Positions 35,071 through 44,582 of a DNA stretch of 64,000 bases are shown here, piece by piece (position 1 is the stretch's first letter; each line of letters starts with the position of its first letter). Origin of the DNA: Pedobacter sp. Leaf216 (GTDB lineage Bacteria; Bacteroidota; Bacteroidia; Sphingobacteriales; Sphingobacteriaceae); assembly GCF_001421515.1 (NCBI RefSeq), contig NZ_LMKM01000003.1, forward strand, positions 231,831 to 295,830, written 5' to 3'. A program made the position numbers and the translations under genes. The notes under the pieces are model-generated. The model was not told where the DNA came from. It ran no database searches and saw only the letters and a list, made by a program, of their open reading frames with translations.

Positions 35071-36087
35071 ATGAAGAAAATTTTATGGTGCCTTTTATTG
35101 GCACCTTTTTTTTGCGCCGCACAGTCGTATTCGATAAAACCATTGAATGAAAGTGCCAAAACCAGTATACGTGGCTTAAGTGTTGTTTCAGATCAGGTTG
35201 CCTGGGTTAGTGGGAGCAACGGCTCGGTGGGTAAAACTACCGATGGCGGAACCACCTGGAAATGGATAAAACCAAAAGGTTATGAGAAAATCGATTTCAG
35301 GGATATTGAAGCTTTTGATGCGCAAAATGCTGTTATCGTAGGTATTGCATCACCAGCTTATATTCTTAAAACAACAGATGGGGGCGAAACCTGGACAGAA
35401 AACTATAAAAACGTCGATTCTGCCATATTTTTGGATGGAGTAAGTTTTTGGGAGAAAAACAAGGGTATAATCTTCGGTGATCCGATAAATGATAAACTGC
35501 AATTGCTTAAAACCATAGATGCGGGTAAAACCTGGCAGGATATTTCTGCAAACCTAAAAAGCCAAATGGCCAAAGGCGAAGCGAGTTTTGCGGCCAGTGG
35601 TACTACCATTAAAACATTAGCAGATGGTAAAACCTGGATTGCCACCGGCGGAACGGTTTCTAATATCTATTTCTCTCCTGATTATGGTCAAAACTGGCAG
35701 GTATTTAAATGTCCTATTTTACAGGGCGAAAAAAGTACAGGACCTTTCTCTATCGATTTTTTTAATGCGAAAAAAGGTATTATTGTAGGCGGCAATTATA
35801 TTAAAGTTAAGGAAAATGCAAATAATGTACTTTTAAGTAACGATGGTGGTAAAACCTGGCATAAGCCCGTTAGTCCGGTTTTGGGCTTTCGTTCTGCCGT
35901 AAGCTACATCACTGCGAAAACATTAATTGCCACAGGTACATCCGGTACCGATATTTCTACGGATGGCGGTTTAAACTGGAAACATATTGCTGATAAAAGC
36001 TTTAATGCCGTTCAAAAAGCAAAAAAAGGTAATGTAGTATTACTGGCCGGAGAAAAGGGTGCTATTTATCAGTTAACCACTGATTGA
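35071..36087 (+). CDS. Ycf48-like beta-propeller protein
   Basis: A 338 aa secreted protein with a short signal peptide (ending FFCAAQ). Repeated DGGxTW blades are seen (TTDGGTTWKWI, TTDGGETWTEN, DAGKTWQDI, NDGGKTWHKP, DGGLNWKHI), as in Ycf48/BNR-type propellers. Ycf48 itself helps photosystem II assembly; here the name is only for fold. It is probably co-transcribed with the DUF2147 gene. Confidence 0.82.
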   Translation: MKKILWCLLLAPFFCAAQSYSIKPLNESAKTSIRGLSVVSDQVAWVSGSNGSVGKTTDGGTTWKWIKPKGYEKIDFRDIEAFDAQNAVIVGIASPAYILKTTDGGETWTENYKNVDSAIFLDGVSFWEKNKGIIFGDPINDKLQLLKTIDAGKTWQDISANLKSQMAKGEASFAASGTTIKTLADGKTWIATGGTVSNIYFSPDYGQNWQVFKCPILQGEKSTGPFSIDFFNAKKGIIVGGNYIKVKENANNVLLSNDGGKTWHKPVSPVLGFRSAVSYITAKTLIATGTSGTDISTDGGLNWKHIADKSFNAVQKAKKGNVVLLAGEKGAIYQLTTD

Positions 36088-36422
36088 TAAGGGGTGCATA
36101 ACAAATTCATTTTTATTTCACCTCATCGTCCTGCTAAACTTATTTCAGCATCTTTTAGCAAGAAAGACGCTGACCACGAAGTAGTTATCAGACCTTTAAA
36201 ACAATAAAAACTGCTAATAAATAGATTCAGGGTGGCGAAAGGTTGTGAAATTTGGCGTAAACCCGTTAATAAATTTCAATCCTGTACGTAACAGTTTTAT
36301 CGATTAAGTATCTAATCCGTAAAACGATTCAATAAATAAAACTGAATGAGACAGCGGAAATGATAAAATTTTGTTTCTTTGTTGTCTAACTAAAACTTTA
36401 ATTTAAAAAACACACTCACTCA
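36088..36422. other. intergenic region before the Ter cluster
   Basis: No gene. The 36120-36175 part (CATCGTCCTGCTAAACTTATTTCAGCATCTTTTAG) is a degenerate spacer repeat of the CGTCATCCTGAACTTGTTTCAGGATCT kind. The terC promoter must lie between 36300 and 36420, but no clean -7 box stands out. Confidence 0.4.
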
Positions 36423-37238
36423 ATGGATTTTTTGCACACGATTTTAGGTGACGATATACAGGCCGGATTATTAATTATCTTAAACTTAATTGTGATTGAG
36501 AGTTTGCTCTCGGTTGATAATGCAGCAGTTTTGGCTACCATGGTAATGGATTTGCCAAAGTCGCAAAGAGAAAAGGCTTTAAAGTATGGTATTATTGGTG
36601 CATATGTTTTCAGGGGGATCTGTTTATTCCTCGCGGCATGGCTGGTAAAAATCTGGTGGTTGAAACCACTTGGTGGTTTATACCTGTTGTACCTGGCCTT
36701 CGATTATTTTAGAAAAAAGAGCAGCAAAAAGAACGAGGAAGAAGAGGAAGTAGATAAAAGTAAAAGCTGGATTTATAAATCTACCGTTGGGTTGGTTGGT
36801 ACTTTTTGGGCAACCGTTGCGCTGGTAGAAGTAATGGATTTAGCCTTCTCAATTGATAATGTTTTTGCTGCGGTTGCTTTTACCGATCATATCTGGTTAA
36901 TTTATATCGGTGTTTTTATCGGTATCCTTGCCATGCGTTTTGTAGCGCAGGCATTTGTAAAACTAATGGAGAAGTTTACCTTTTTAGAAACAGTTGCTTT
37001 TATAGTAATCGGGGTTCTTGGTGTTAAACTTACCTCATCTTTATTTACACATTTTTATCCCGAATCTCCTGTTTCGCATGCTATAGAAGGTGAAAAAACA
37101 GATCTTTTCGTGTCTATTTTTACAGTAGCCATATTCATTATACCAGTAATAACATCGCTTTTGTTCAACTTTCCTAAAAAGCATAAAAGCGACATCATCA
37201 TTTCGGAAGATGCAGAAGAAGTATTGGATAAATCTTAG
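36423..37238 (+). CDS. terC: TerC-family integral membrane protein
   Basis: A 271 aa membrane protein with about seven helices and both TerC signatures, ESLLSVDNAAVLATMV and VEVMDLAFSIDNVFAAVAF, whose acidic residues in the membrane are thought to bind metal. TerC proteins serve metal homeostasis (Mn export in some) and Ter-type stress responses. It opens a seven-gene same-strand cluster with TerD and TelA, which supports a Ter role. Confidence 0.9.
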   Translation: MDFLHTILGDDIQAGLLIILNLIVIESLLSVDNAAVLATMVMDLPKSQREKALKYGIIGAYVFRGICLFLAAWLVKIWWLKPLGGLYLLYLAFDYFRKKSSKKNEEEEEVDKSKSWIYKSTVGLVGTFWATVALVEVMDLAFSIDNVFAAVAFTDHIWLIYIGVFIGILAMRFVAQAFVKLMEKFTFLETVAFIVIGVLGVKLTSSLFTHFYPESPVSHAIEGEKTDLFVSIFTVAIFIIPVITSLLFNFPKKHKSDIIISEDAEEVLDKS

Positions 37239-37284
37239 TACTTAAAGCTTAGTATTTATAAAACGGATTAGAAAACAAGGTGCG

Positions 37285-37989
37285 ATGGCTTTTTACAAAC
37301 ATTACTCATTCGATCTTTGGTTAACGCTGATTAAATCTAATCCAACGTACAAGCAGGAACGGGTACAGTATTTTTACAGGAATTATAACGGCAAGCATAA
37401 AACCCTTGATGAAATTGCCATTACGTTCCGGCAGGTAGATTTAATGGTGAATGCCATAAATGAAAAAGCAGGGAAAAATGTTGATGCTGATGAAATGTAT
37501 CTAATGATCATCAGTATAATCAATGATTACGATTACAACTTTCGAGATATAGACCTGAAAATGCTCGATCATGATATGGAACAGATTGTGTTTAACCACA
37601 TGCCCAAACTCTATTGCAGCGATTGTTTGGATGTGCTTGCTAAAATTAAAGAATCGGGCGAAAGCTCTACCAACATACTCAGTAACACCGGTTTTATTAA
37701 AGGTAAAACCTTAAAAAAAGTAATTAAACATTTAGGCATTGATGCCTTTATCGATTTTCAGCTATATTCTGATGAAGTGCGCATGTCGAAACCCAGCGCT
37801 GGCTTTTTTCAGTTGATGCTGGATACCATCGACAGGGAAAAACACCCTGAATTATTATTAACAGAGGTTATCCATGTTGGTGATAACCCTTATGCAGATG
37901 TACGCGGGGCAGAAGCCATGGGTATAAACAGCATGCTGATCAATTCCAACAACCTATCTATCTCAAACCTACTCTATGATACCGTTTAA
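37285..37989 (+). CDS. HAD-superfamily hydrolase of the Ter cluster
   Basis: A 234 aa HAD-fold protein. Motif I is FDLWLTLI with the nucleophile Asp near residue 10, but the +2 position is Trp, not Asp, so the usual phosphatase acid is missing. Motif II (ILSNTG), the Lys of motif III (RMSKPSAGFF) and motif IV (HVGDNPYADVRGA) are present. The +2 change resembles dehalogenase-type HADs more than phosphatases. It overlaps the next gene by 14 nt. HAD genes are known partners of TerD/PRTase clusters. Confidence 0.85.
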   Translation: MAFYKHYSFDLWLTLIKSNPTYKQERVQYFYRNYNGKHKTLDEIAITFRQVDLMVNAINEKAGKNVDADEMYLMIISIINDYDYNFRDIDLKMLDHDMEQIVFNHMPKLYCSDCLDVLAKIKESGESSTNILSNTGFIKGKTLKKVIKHLGIDAFIDFQLYSDEVRMSKPSAGFFQLMLDTIDREKHPELLLTEVIHVGDNPYADVRGAEAMGINSMLINSNNLSISNLLYDTV

Positions 37990-38812
37990 TTTCTCACTCC
38001 ATAAAATTGACAATACCGTCGATTTTGGCTTTAATCCAGATGATTATAGCCGCTTTAAATTTGGCGATGATCTGGTTGCCCGTTCTTTCGGGAAAGATCT
38101 AGCCGATGGTTTTATCAGGTATTACCTCGCCGATAACCTAATTACCGATCAGATTGTGGTAATTTCCAGTCCTTACAGCTTTATTCCAACGGCAACTTTT
38201 GCCATGAAAAACTATTTCGTTTGCCAGCTTAACCGTTGGCTGGTCGAAAATGGAGGTTTGGCCGTACAGGAAACGAAAGTGCACCGCACCATTACTTACA
38301 AAGAAGATTATGGTGAATTAAGTGCCGAAGAACGCCTTTCGCTAATCGGAAATGATTCTTTCCATATTGATAAGGAATTTCTGGCAGGTAAAACACTTTT
38401 GTTTCTGGATGATATCCGGATTACCGGAAGCCATGAACGCATGATTTTAAAAATGGCGAAAGCCTATGGCTTAAAAAACGAAATGCACATGCTTTATTTT
38501 GCCGAACTGGTGAATAAAAATATCCATCCCAATGTAGAAAATTTCCTCAACTACCATCAGATCAAATCTATATTCGACCTTGAAGAAATAATTGATGGTG
38601 GAAGTTTCAGTTTCAATACCCGCATTGTGAAATACATTTTAAACAGTACTTCGAGCAGTTTTACCATCTTTTTAGAACGTAGGAGCACTGATTTTATTAA
38701 TCAGCTTTATGATCTGTCTTTAGGTAATAATTACCATACGATAGAAGCTTATTCTAAAAATTTACATCTTATAAAAGACTATATCAAAAACAATAATTAT
38801 AAATTAATTTAA
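37976..38812 (+). CDS. phosphoribosyltransferase-like protein of the Ter cluster
   Basis: A 278 aa protein with a type I phosphoribosyltransferase signature at about 140-153 (LLFLDDIRITGSHE), the PRPP-binding loop. The rest is poorly conserved to my eye, with ISSPYSFIPTATFAM earlier. Ter operons often encode PRTase-like and HAD proteins thought to make or modify a nucleotide-like compound; that role is inferred from the literature on Ter systems, not shown here. It overlaps the HAD gene and is 2 nt from the first terD. Confidence 0.78.
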   Translation: MIPFNFSLHKIDNTVDFGFNPDDYSRFKFGDDLVARSFGKDLADGFIRYYLADNLITDQIVVISSPYSFIPTATFAMKNYFVCQLNRWLVENGGLAVQETKVHRTITYKEDYGELSAEERLSLIGNDSFHIDKEFLAGKTLLFLDDIRITGSHERMILKMAKAYGLKNEMHMLYFAELVNKNIHPNVENFLNYHQIKSIFDLEEIIDGGSFSFNTRIVKYILNSTSSSFTIFLERRSTDFINQLYDLSLGNNYHTIEAYSKNLHLIKDYIKNNNYKLI

Positions 38813-38814
38813 AT

Positions 38815-39369
38815 ATGGCTATTAATTTGCAAAAGGGGCAAAGAGAAAATATCGATGCTCCTAAATTTACAATAGGTTTGGGTTGGGATACCAACAGCTC
38901 TTCTACAGGTTCTGCATTCGATTTAGATGCCTCGATTTTTATATTAAACGATCAGAAGAAACTGGTTTCTGATGAGAACTTTGTATTCTATAACAACCTG
39001 ATTTCTCCGGATGGTTCGGTTGAACATACTGGCGATAACTTAACCGGTGATGGTGATGGCGATGATGAGCAGATCAAAATTGATTTAACCAAAACAGATG
39101 CTAAAGTAAATGAAATCTGTATTGTGGTAACGATCCATGAGGCAGAAAGCAGAAGACAAAACTTCGGTCAGGTAAGAAATTCATTCATCCGTATTTTTGA
39201 TGCGGTAACCAACGAAGTAATCTTAAAATATGAGTTGGAAGAAGATTTTTCTATCGAAACAGCGGTAGAGTTTGGTCGGATTTACAAACGTGAAGGCAAA
39301 TGGAAGTTTGAAGCAGTTGGCGTAGGTATGAAAGGTGGTTTACAGGATTATTTAAACAAATATCAATAA
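38815..39369 (+). CDS. terD: TerD-family calcium-binding stress protein (first copy)
   Basis: A 184 aa TerD-domain protein. It starts MAINLQKGQRENIDAP and has the family blocks GLGWDTN, FDLDASIFIL and the acidic DNLTGDGDGDDEQIKIDL at about 74-91. TerD proteins bind Ca2+ through such clusters. It is one of two adjacent TerD genes separated by 4 nt. Confidence 0.93.
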   Translation: MAINLQKGQRENIDAPKFTIGLGWDTNSSSTGSAFDLDASIFILNDQKKLVSDENFVFYNNLISPDGSVEHTGDNLTGDGDGDDEQIKIDLTKTDAKVNEICIVVTIHEAESRRQNFGQVRNSFIRIFDAVTNEVILKYELEEDFSIETAVEFGRIYKREGKWKFEAVGVGMKGGLQDYLNKYQ

Positions 39370-39373
39370 TATT

Positions 39374-39988
39374 ATGGCAATCAATCTTGAAAAAGGACAG
39401 CGCATCAGTCTGGAAAAAAGCAACGGGAGCAAACTTCAAAATGTTTGTGTAGGCATTAACTGGGGTGCTATTGAAAAGAAGGGCTTATTCGGTTTCGGAT
39501 CTTCAAAAGAAGCCGTAGATTTAGATGGAAGCTGTGCATTATATAACGAAAATAAACAACTTTTAGAGGTGGTTTACTTTGGCAACCTTAAATCTAAAAA
39601 TGGTTCGGTAAAACATAGCGGCGACGATTTAACAGGCGATATGGGTGGTGATGATGGTTTGGATAATGAGATCATCACGCTCGATTTTTCTCAACTGGAT
39701 GCAAACGTTGCTTATGTTGCCTTTGTATTGAACAGTTTTAGAGGTCACGATTTTGGGAGCATTCCATTTGCGTCCATCCGCATTTATGAAGGTACAACCA
39801 AGCGTGTAAACGAAGTTTTTGCTAAATTTGATATTGCGCACGGAGCTAATTTTGCAGGGCATGTATCAATGGTAATGGGTGTTTTTTACAAGAAAAACGG
39901 CGAATGGAAATTTAATGCCATAGGCGAACCAACCAAAGATAGAAAGCTGGAAGATACCGTTAAAACCGTAACCCAAAATTATTTATAA
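39374..39988 (+). CDS. TerD-family protein (second copy)
   Basis: A 204 aa TerD-domain paralogue of the gene before it, starting MAINLEKGQRISLEKSNG. It keeps VDLDGSCALY and the acidic DDLTGDMGGDDGLDNEIITLDF. It differs by a short insert (KKGLFGFGSSKEA) near residue 40, like TerD proteins of the TerX/CABP type. The pair probably arose by duplication and works in one complex. Confidence 0.92.
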   Translation: MAINLEKGQRISLEKSNGSKLQNVCVGINWGAIEKKGLFGFGSSKEAVDLDGSCALYNENKQLLEVVYFGNLKSKNGSVKHSGDDLTGDMGGDDGLDNEIITLDFSQLDANVAYVAFVLNSFRGHDFGSIPFASIRIYEGTTKRVNEVFAKFDIAHGANFAGHVSMVMGVFYKKNGEWKFNAIGEPTKDRKLEDTVKTVTQNYL

Positions 39989-40015
39989 GCTGCAAAGCCG
40001 ATAATTGATCAAACT

Positions 40016-41113
40016 ATGGAAACCAACCCAAACGTTACCCAAGCCCTTACTCCGGTAAAACTGGATAAAGAGGGCAATGTGGATCTTGAGAAGATAACTT
40101 CCGAGGAAACGACTAAATATAAAGAGATTGGAAAATCGTTAGAACCATCAGATGTTAATTCGATCCTGAATTACGGAAGCGATGCCCAAAACTCAATGGA
40201 GAAATACAGTAACGAATTCTTATCGTCTGTACGTACCTACAATAGCGGCGAAGTAGGCGGTTTAATTAACGAACTGCTTACCGAACTGAACTATATCGAT
40301 GTTTCTGAACTCGAACAAAGTGGTTTTAAGAGTTTTATTTCCAAAATTCCTTTCTTAAAGAGTTTGGTTGTTGATGTAAAAAAACTTTTTCAGAAGTATG
40401 ATGTGGTGGTGAATAATATTGATAAAATTACCAACAAAATCAAAGCAGGAAGGTTAAATTCAATTAAGGATAACAGTTCATTGCAAACCATGTTCGATAG
40501 TAATGTTGGTTACATCCACCAGATGGAAGAACTGATTATTGCCGGACAGCTAAAATACAACGAACTGAATATTAAGCTTGCTGAAATGGAAGGAAGGCCG
40601 GCTGATTACCAGGATTATGAAATTGCCGATTTAAGGGATTTCATCAGTCGTTTGGATAAACGACTGGCCGATATGAAAATTGTTCGTTTTATTATGTTGC
40701 AATCACTGGCGCAAATCCGCGTGGTACAAAATAACAATACTTCAATTGCAGAAAAGGCACAGTCGATTGTTTCTACAACCATTCCGGTGTGGAAAAACCA
40801 ATTAACCATTGCAGTTGCTTTACAAAGGCAAAAAGCCAATGTAGAAATGCAAAAAAAGATTTCGGACACGACGAATACCATTTTGCAAAAAAATGCAGAG
40901 ATGCTGAAACAGAACAGTATCGATGTAGCCAAAGAAAATGAAAAAACTGTGGTATCTTTGGAAACCCTTAAACGTACCACATCATCACTAATTGAAACGC
41001 TAAATGAAGTGAAGCAAATTCATGAGGCAGGTGCACAAAGCAGACGTGTGTTGGATGGCGAACTTAAAACTTTGGAAACAGAGTTGAAAAAGAACGTTAC
41101 GCGGGTGAACTAA
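40016..41113 (+). CDS. TelA-family toxic anion resistance protein
   Basis: A 365 aa, largely helical cytoplasmic protein matching TelA (toxic anion resistance, PF05816). The blocks VNSILNYGSDAQNSMEKYSNEFL, FLKSLVVDVKKLFQKY and QLTIAVALQRQKANVEMQKKISD are typical. TelA is linked to tellurite and other stress resistance; its biochemical action is unclear. It follows the second TerD gene by 27 nt. Confidence 0.9.
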   Translation: METNPNVTQALTPVKLDKEGNVDLEKITSEETTKYKEIGKSLEPSDVNSILNYGSDAQNSMEKYSNEFLSSVRTYNSGEVGGLINELLTELNYIDVSELEQSGFKSFISKIPFLKSLVVDVKKLFQKYDVVVNNIDKITNKIKAGRLNSIKDNSSLQTMFDSNVGYIHQMEELIIAGQLKYNELNIKLAEMEGRPADYQDYEIADLRDFISRLDKRLADMKIVRFIMLQSLAQIRVVQNNNTSIAEKAQSIVSTTIPVWKNQLTIAVALQRQKANVEMQKKISDTTNTILQKNAEMLKQNSIDVAKENEKTVVSLETLKRTTSSLIETLNEVKQIHEAGAQSRRVLDGELKTLETELKKNVTRVN

Positions 41114-41121
41114 TTTAATCT

Positions 41122-42084
41122 ATGGATGAATACCGCTTAAATATTCTCAAAAAATCAAGCGCAGAGATCAACCGTTTACAGTTGCTCTCTGTGTTTTTTG
41201 ATGATGAAGTGATTTATAAAATCTACTTAAGGAGCCAGGTTATTCATCAGCTTTTTGCCAATAATGATGAACTTGAGGTTGAAAAATTAGATCTTTTTCA
41301 CCTTCAGTTTACCGATAGTGTAATCGAACTGCTTAAAAAGATCAAAAAGAGCAATGAGAAAAATGTTTCGCTCATTTACGATGAAATCGACCTGAACGAG
41401 GAGCTGATTGATCGTATGGCGAGTGCACTTGTTGATCAGAAAAGTTTCCAGCAGGATAAACAAAGACAATCGCTTAAAGTTAATTTATCACTGCGAAAAT
41501 TATTTAGTGTACTGTCCGATTTAAGCGCTGATTTCCCTTTTTCAAAAAACATTAACGTTTTTAGTTCTAAATACGCCAACGATTTTTATTTCGATCTCAC
41601 CACCGATCAATTTTCTAAACTGATTAATTTTCAGGATAAGCAGGTGTATACCAATGTGTATGCAACTATTGAGAAAAAACTGATGGGAAAGTTGTGTAAA
41701 TATGATTTTCGAACTGAATTTTATATCGGATTAAAATCTGGTGAGCTGGTAATTGAAATTTATAAGTTTTTGGATATAGATAGTTATTACCTGTTTTTTC
41801 CGAGCAGGAACCTGTTTTTGTTCTGCGATTTAACCATTTTAAACGATTTGGATAAGTCTACAAATCTTTCTGAAAGAGAAAGGATTGTACAGGAGCTGCA
41901 GTATAAAAACGATAAACTGCAAAGTAATGCTGCGGTGTTGAAAACGGCTATCCCAAAAGAAGTTGTTAATTTACTGGAAGACAGTTATCATAAAATTTCG
42001 GATATTAATTTCTTAAATCACCTCAATAATTTCGACGTACAATCAAATATTTTAAAAACGATGCTTAAAACGGATTTGTTTTAA
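41122..42084 (+). CDS. unrecognised 320 aa protein at the end of the Ter cluster
   Basis: I recognise no domain. The protein is soluble and mostly helical by composition, with a possible beta part in the middle (about 150-235: FYFDLTTDQF, FRTEFYIGLKSGELVIEIYKF, YYLFFPSRNLFLFCDLTIL). A coiled-coil-like stretch ends near residue 275 (ERERIVQELQYKNDKLQ). It begins 8 nt behind telA and must be co-transcribed, so it is likely a Ter-system component. No signal peptide or membrane helix. Confidence 0.75.
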   Translation: MDEYRLNILKKSSAEINRLQLLSVFFDDEVIYKIYLRSQVIHQLFANNDELEVEKLDLFHLQFTDSVIELLKKIKKSNEKNVSLIYDEIDLNEELIDRMASALVDQKSFQQDKQRQSLKVNLSLRKLFSVLSDLSADFPFSKNINVFSSKYANDFYFDLTTDQFSKLINFQDKQVYTNVYATIEKKLMGKLCKYDFRTEFYIGLKSGELVIEIYKFLDIDSYYLFFPSRNLFLFCDLTILNDLDKSTNLSERERIVQELQYKNDKLQSNAAVLKTAIPKEVVNLLEDSYHKISDINFLNHLNNFDVQSNILKTMLKTDLF

Positions 42085-42221
42085 GGGTTAATTCCTAGCC
42101 AAAGGAATCAATCATTATTTTTTTCGTCACACTGAATTGATTTCAGGGGCTATCCTGCTAATTAAAGCGATTAATAACTTCAGTATTTTTTGAAGCGCAA
42201 AACCAGTGGTGCTTGGTAAAA

Positions 42222-42290
42222 TACTATCCCGCTTTTACTCCAAGTCCTCAATCATGCTTCGTTCCGGGCTTTACTTACAATCGGGGCTGT
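42222..42290 (-). repeat. dispersed intergenic element, copy 2 (inverted)
   Basis: CTCCAAGTCCTC and CCGGGCTTTAC match the reverse complement of the element at 2802-2905, with a different middle. The gap 42085-42385 also has a spacer-repeat piece at 42125-42160 (CGTCACACTGAATTGATTTCAGG). No gene is seen. Confidence 0.5.
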
Positions 42291-42400
42291 GAATGAATGG
42301 TCTCTGCATCAATCATTAAGAAATACCGCCGCTTGTAAAAAGCTTATTGCTATTTAAGTGTTTAATTTGTTATCTTCTTAAATAGAAAAGTTAAGGTATT

Positions 42401-42434
42401 AAGAAGTCAAGTTTTTAAAACTTGACTTCTTTTC
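42401..42434. terminator. bidirectional terminator between Ter cluster and hydrolase
   Basis: AAGAAGTCAAGTTTT pairs with AAAACTTGACTTCTT, with T-rich or A-rich flanks on both sides, so it can stop transcripts from either convergent gene. Confidence 0.85.
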
Positions 42435-42449
42435 TCTAAGATGCGACAA

Positions 42450-43313
42450 TTACCTCGTCAATACCGCCAACTTATGTTTAAACAACTCAATTGTTCTACT
42501 CCAGGCCAGTTTTGCTGCAGCTTCATTGTATCGGGTAGGTGAGGTGTTATTGTTAAATGCATGGTTTACACCATCATAAATGTATATTTTATAATCAATT
42601 TTATTTTCCTTTAAGGCTTGCTCATAAGCTGGTATTCCTGCATTAATGCGTTCATCCAAACCACCATAGTGTAGCATTACACTGGCTTTAATTTTCTGAA
42701 CATCGGCAGCATTTGGCTGTGCGCCATAGTAAGCAACGGCAGCTTGCAATTTGGGATCGTTAACGGCTAATTTATTTGCCATTCCACCGCCCCAACAGAA
42801 ACCCACACAGCCTACTTTACCGTTTCCATCTTTTCTATTGCGTAAGTATTCCAGTCCTTTTAAATAGTTCTGCAAGTTTTTTTCAGGATCTAACTTACCT
42901 ATCAGTTCGCGGCCTTTATCTTCATCGGCAGGTGTACCGCCCAATGGAGAAAGTGCATCTACTCCAAGAGCTAAGAAACCTTCTGCAGCCACACGTTTTG
43001 TTACGTCAATAATATGTGGGTTTAACCCGCGGTTTTCGTGTATTACCAGTACGCAGCCTAAGTTCTTTTTTTCCTTTGGTTTGGCTAAAACCGCTTTCAT
43101 ATCAACATCAATGCCTGGATAGGTAATGTTTTCAACTTCAATATCATCACTTTGGAAATCTGCAGCTGAAGCATAATTATTTTCGAGCATTGGCAAAATA
43201 GTCATTGCAAGTGCTGTGCTGCCCGCAAGAACAGCCAATTTTTTCATAAAATCTTTTCTGCCGATCTGACTATGGGTATACTCATCATACAGGTTGATTA
43301 TTTTCTGATCCAT
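42450..43313 (-). CDS. dienelactone hydrolase family protein, exported
   Basis: A 287 aa alpha/beta hydrolase of the dienelactone hydrolase group. The triad is visible: Cys173 in GFCWGGG, Asp220 in GGLDERI and His251 in VNHAF, with Glu93 in HENRG. The N-terminus (GRKDFMKKLAVLAGSTALAMTILP) is an export-type signal with a basic region near residue 19, perhaps Tat-like but without a clear twin arginine. Substrate unknown. Confidence 0.88.
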   Translation of the reverse strand: MDQKIINLYDEYTHSQIGRKDFMKKLAVLAGSTALAMTILPMLENNYASAADFQSDDIEVENITYPGIDVDMKAVLAKPKEKKNLGCVLVIHENRGLNPHIIDVTKRVAAEGFLALGVDALSPLGGTPADEDKGRELIGKLDPEKNLQNYLKGLEYLRNRKDGNGKVGCVGFCWGGGMANKLAVNDPKLQAAVAYYGAQPNAADVQKIKASVMLHYGGLDERINAGIPAYEQALKENKIDYKIYIYDGVNHAFNNNTSPTRYNEAAAKLAWSRTIELFKHKLAVLTR

Positions 43314-43374
43314 CTTATTGATTTTGATTTACTTTACAAGATAAACAAGGGAGTTGAGATTTTAGCCGCATTGC

Positions 43375-44379
43375 CTAAAAGTTACAATACATTTCTTCCC
43401 ATTTTTTAATCATTGCTACGCGGTGTTTGGTATATCTGGGCGTTAAAAAAGTATTCGACCAATCATCATAGTTGTCGTAAAAGAATTTTAAAAAGAAAAT
43501 ATGAAAGGTAATGCCGAGGAAAGGAATGGCTTTTAACTCATCATCAGTTAAGGGCCTCACTTGTTGGTAGGCATTTAAAAAAACTTCAAAATCCTTTTCA
43601 GCCTGTTCTTTAGCGATCAGGTTATTCAGTTGATGGAAGAAATAATGGTTAAGGAAAGTCATTAAATCATTGATCAAATAACCTTCACCCGCAAAATCGA
43701 AATCAAAAAATGTAATGTTCCCTGCTTCATCAAAATGGAAATTTTTAGGGAAGAGATCGTAATGGCAATAACCATAACTGAACTTGGATGTGTCAAATTC
43801 TTCGAATTTTTTTACCACTCTATCAGCAACATCAGAAAGGTATTTAAATTCTACAGGCATTTCTGCAAAGTGAGGTTTTAAAGTTTGCAATGGCCCGGCT
43901 AAGGTAGTTTCAAAATTGAATACCGGACGTGGATTATGGAGCTTGATTGAAGAGGTACTTTGATGCAGTTTGGCTATATCCTTTCCCAATTGAATGAGCT
44001 GTGTTGATTCAAGATCTAAAATAACCTTTCCTTCAGCAAAAGAAAAAAGTATGCCGTTCCGTATCCCTTCAATGGCATCAAACTGCTGAATCTGTTTACC
44101 ATTTACATCTTTTATAGGGTAAGAAACCGAATTTCCATTTGCTTTTAAAATATTGAGCAGTTCTACTTCTGCTTCAATTTGGTTCAGCTTTCTGTGTACA
44201 TCACGGTAAATTTTGAAGATGTATTTTTTGTTCTTATTTTCCAGGATATACGCATCACTTACATTTCTAATCAAAAGCTTACAGGTTGTATCGGGCTGTA
44301 AATGATAAGCTTCAATTAAATAATCTTTTAAAGCAGTTGCTGATAATGTGGAGTATTGTGCGGGGAAAATGTTTTGCAT
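43375..44379 (-). CDS. phosphotransferase family protein (APH/homoserine kinase II-like)
   Basis: A protein kinase-like fold phosphotransferase of about 334 aa. The catalytic loop is HYDLFPKN (HxDxxxxN), and the metal-binding DFD lies in ITFFDFDFAGEG. An N-terminal lobe holds FKIYRD with the likely ATP Lys. The frame extends to 44433, but MQNIFPAQYSTL at 44379 is the likelier start. Family members phosphorylate small molecules such as homoserine, choline or aminoglycosides; no neighbour settles the substrate. Confidence 0.78.
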   Translation of the reverse strand: MQNIFPAQYSTLSATALKDYLIEAYHLQPDTTCKLLIRNVSDAYILENKNKKYIFKIYRDVHRKLNQIEAEVELLNILKANGNSVSYPIKDVNGKQIQQFDAIEGIRNGILFSFAEGKVILDLESTQLIQLGKDIAKLHQSTSSIKLHNPRPVFNFETTLAGPLQTLKPHFAEMPVEFKYLSDVADRVVKKFEEFDTSKFSYGYCHYDLFPKNFHFDEAGNITFFDFDFAGEGYLINDLMTFLNHYFFHQLNNLIAKEQAEKDFEVFLNAYQQVRPLTDDELKAIPFLGITFHIFFLKFFYDNYDDWSNTFLTPRYTKHRVAMIKKWEEMYCNF

Positions 44380-44582
44380 AAGTAGCGCGTTTGGGGTTTC
44401 AAATATAAATGTTAGAAACGACTTCCTAATCATTAAATAAGACTACTTTACCAACCTTAGCAGCGTGGTGCTGAACATGTTTCAGCTTTTTTTTTTGAGA
44501 TCATTATTGATAAAAATTTAAAATTAAATGGATAGATTTCCAATACAAGATTCGGAATTGCTTTACACCGCGTTAAAATTAT

